Shown here: positions 63,324 to 64,000 of the stretch, piece after piece
How the letters are laid out: every line of letters starts with the position of its first letter
How positions within the stretch are numbered: the first letter of the stretch is position 1
DNA from: an uncultured Pelagibacteraceae bacterium
GTDB taxonomy: Bacteria > Pseudomonadota > Alphaproteobacteria > Pelagibacterales > Pelagibacteraceae
DNA: 64,000 bases
Direction: 5' to 3'
Assembly (NCBI GenBank): GCA_902582385.1
Contig: CACHRX010000003.1
Span: 1 to 64,000 of the forward strand
Position numbers and translations under genes: made by a program
Notes under the pieces: generated by a model
The model's input: the letters and a program-made list of their open reading frames with translations, nothing else
Databases searched by the model: none
What the model was told of the DNA's origin: nothing

Positions 63324-64000
63324 ATGAAAGATATATTTTCTTTAAGTCTTGAAGAGTTAGCAAAAAAAATAAAAGATGCTCAGTTTTCATCAGTCGAGGT
63401 ATGTGAAACATATATCGAAAGAATAAATAAGTTTGAAAAAGATGTTAAAGCTTGGGCGCACTTCGATAAAAAAGTTTTATTAGAAAAAGCAACCGAGGCT
63501 GATGATCACAGAAAGTCAGGAAAACCAATAGGACCGTTGCACGGTGTACCAATAGCAGTAAAAGATATTATCGGTACTGTTGATATGCCTACTGAATGTG
63601 GAACTGTAATTAGAAAAGGAAAATCGTATTCTCAAAATGCTGAAATAATTGACTTGCTCCATGCATCAGGAGCAATTGTTATGGGCAAAACAACGACTTC
63701 AGAACTTGCATATTTAGGACCCCCAGCTACGACCAATCCTCACGATAAAAATAGAACACCTGGTGGTTCATCTAGTGGATCAGCTGCTTCAGTTGCTTCA
63801 TTTATGGCACCAGCATCTATCGGCTCTCAAACAGGTGGCTCTGTAATTAGACCAGCATCTTATTGTGGCGTTGTTGGTTATAAACCAAGTTATGGACTTA
63901 TTTCGAGAAATGGAGTGTTAAGAACATCATATAACTTAGATCAAATTGGCATGTTTGGTCGTAAAGTTGAAGATGTAGCCATGTTAGCAAAGGTATTGAT
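63324..64000 (+). CDS. Amidase signature family enzyme (partial, cut by window edge)
   Basis: The gene runs off the right edge, so only about 225 residues are visible. It has the amidase-signature triad: the catalytic lysine in PIAVKDIIG, and the serines in TPGGSSSGSAASVA and SQTGGSVIRPASYCG. The start is ATG at 63324, 6 bp after the DctM stop, suggesting co-transcription with the TRAP genes. The substrate (amide, amino-acid derivative or nitrile product) is unknown. GatA is an alternative, but the context points to catabolism. Confidence 0.9.
   Translation, partial: MKDIFSLSLEELAKKIKDAQFSSVEVCETYIERINKFEKDVKAWAHFDKKVLLEKATEADDHRKSGKPIGPLHGVPIAVKDIIGTVDMPTECGTVIRKGKSYSQNAEIIDLLHASGAIVMGKTTTSELAYLGPPATTNPHDKNRTPGGSSSGSAASVASFMAPASIGSQTGGSVIRPASYCGVVGYKPSYGLISRNGVLRTSYNLDQIGMFGRKVEDVAMLAKVL

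Noticed and set aside
63211-63411. Minus-strand frame across the DctM-amidase junction
   Set aside because: It overlaps two well-supported genes on the other strand and has no recognisable features.

Overview
The window looks like a chromosomal segment of a SAR11 alphaproteobacterium (Pelagibacterales, Candidatus Pelagibacter-like). The DNA is very A+T-rich, proteins are lysine- and asparagine-rich, and genes abut or overlap. The longest gene-free stretches are only 284 bp (3799-4082) and 180 bp (49317-49496). Gene order is typically alphaproteobacterial: hemE/ori/ppsR-maf-aroE-coaE-dnaQ-secB, hslUV/hisBHAFE, rpe-heparinase-purH and tsaD/hemCD. I saw no transposase, integrase, phage gene, CRISPR array or dedicated DNA-binding transcription factor. 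The organism call is inference from composition and synteny, not from a marker search.

Layout. 0-4 kb: rho, hemJ, hemH and hemE run leftward. 3.8-4.1 kb: a divergent, A/T-rich spacer with DnaA-box-like sites is the probable chromosome origin. 4-9.4 kb: ppsR, maf, aroE, coaE, dnaQ, secB, fxsA, a Tim44-like gene and smr. 9.4-16 kb: hslUV diverging from hisBHAFE, then HIT, GNAT and FkbM-like genes. 16-25 kb: lolA, ftsK, a UbiH-family gene, a Lon N-domain gene, tRNA-Gly(GCC), a PCD gene, purH, a heparinase-like gene, a frameshifted rpe and a YggT gene. 25-30 kb: an acetate-type module (sodium:solute symporter, DUF4212 small subunit and an acetyl-CoA synthetase with a strongly basic N-terminal tail). 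30-36 kb: EVE, tsaD, hemC, hemD, mscS, yggT, folD and two small membrane proteins.

36-44.4 kb is the most accessory part. A PQQ-type dehydrogenase and an SDR run leftward. A tight six-gene rightward operon follows: a photolyase/cryptochrome-related protein, a 43-residue DUF2256 protein, a DUF4174-like two-domain protein, a secreted FG-GAP/UnbV protein, a secreted Cys-rich protein and a small membrane protein. This operon converges on a second photolyase-type gene whose antenna domain is missing from the N-terminus and may be permuted to the C-terminus. 44.4-49.3 kb: argG, IalB-like, aldo/keto reductase, BI-1, DUF2794, yciB and hspQ.

49.5-53.6 kb: ccmC-D-E-F-G-H for cytochrome c maturation, without ccmA, ccmB or ccmI. 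53.6 kb: a PagL-like lipid A deacylase. 54-64 kb: a probable 2-hydroxyacid/2-oxoacid locus with two tandem FMN alpha-hydroxyacid oxidases, an aminotransferase, a GlcD-type FAD oxidase, a D-2-hydroxyacid dehydrogenase, a complete TRAP transporter (P-Q-M, with a strong hairpin after P) and an amidase cut by the window edge.

Nine convergent gene pairs occur; seven overlap at their stop codons. Only two clear intrinsic terminators were seen, both beside transporter genes.
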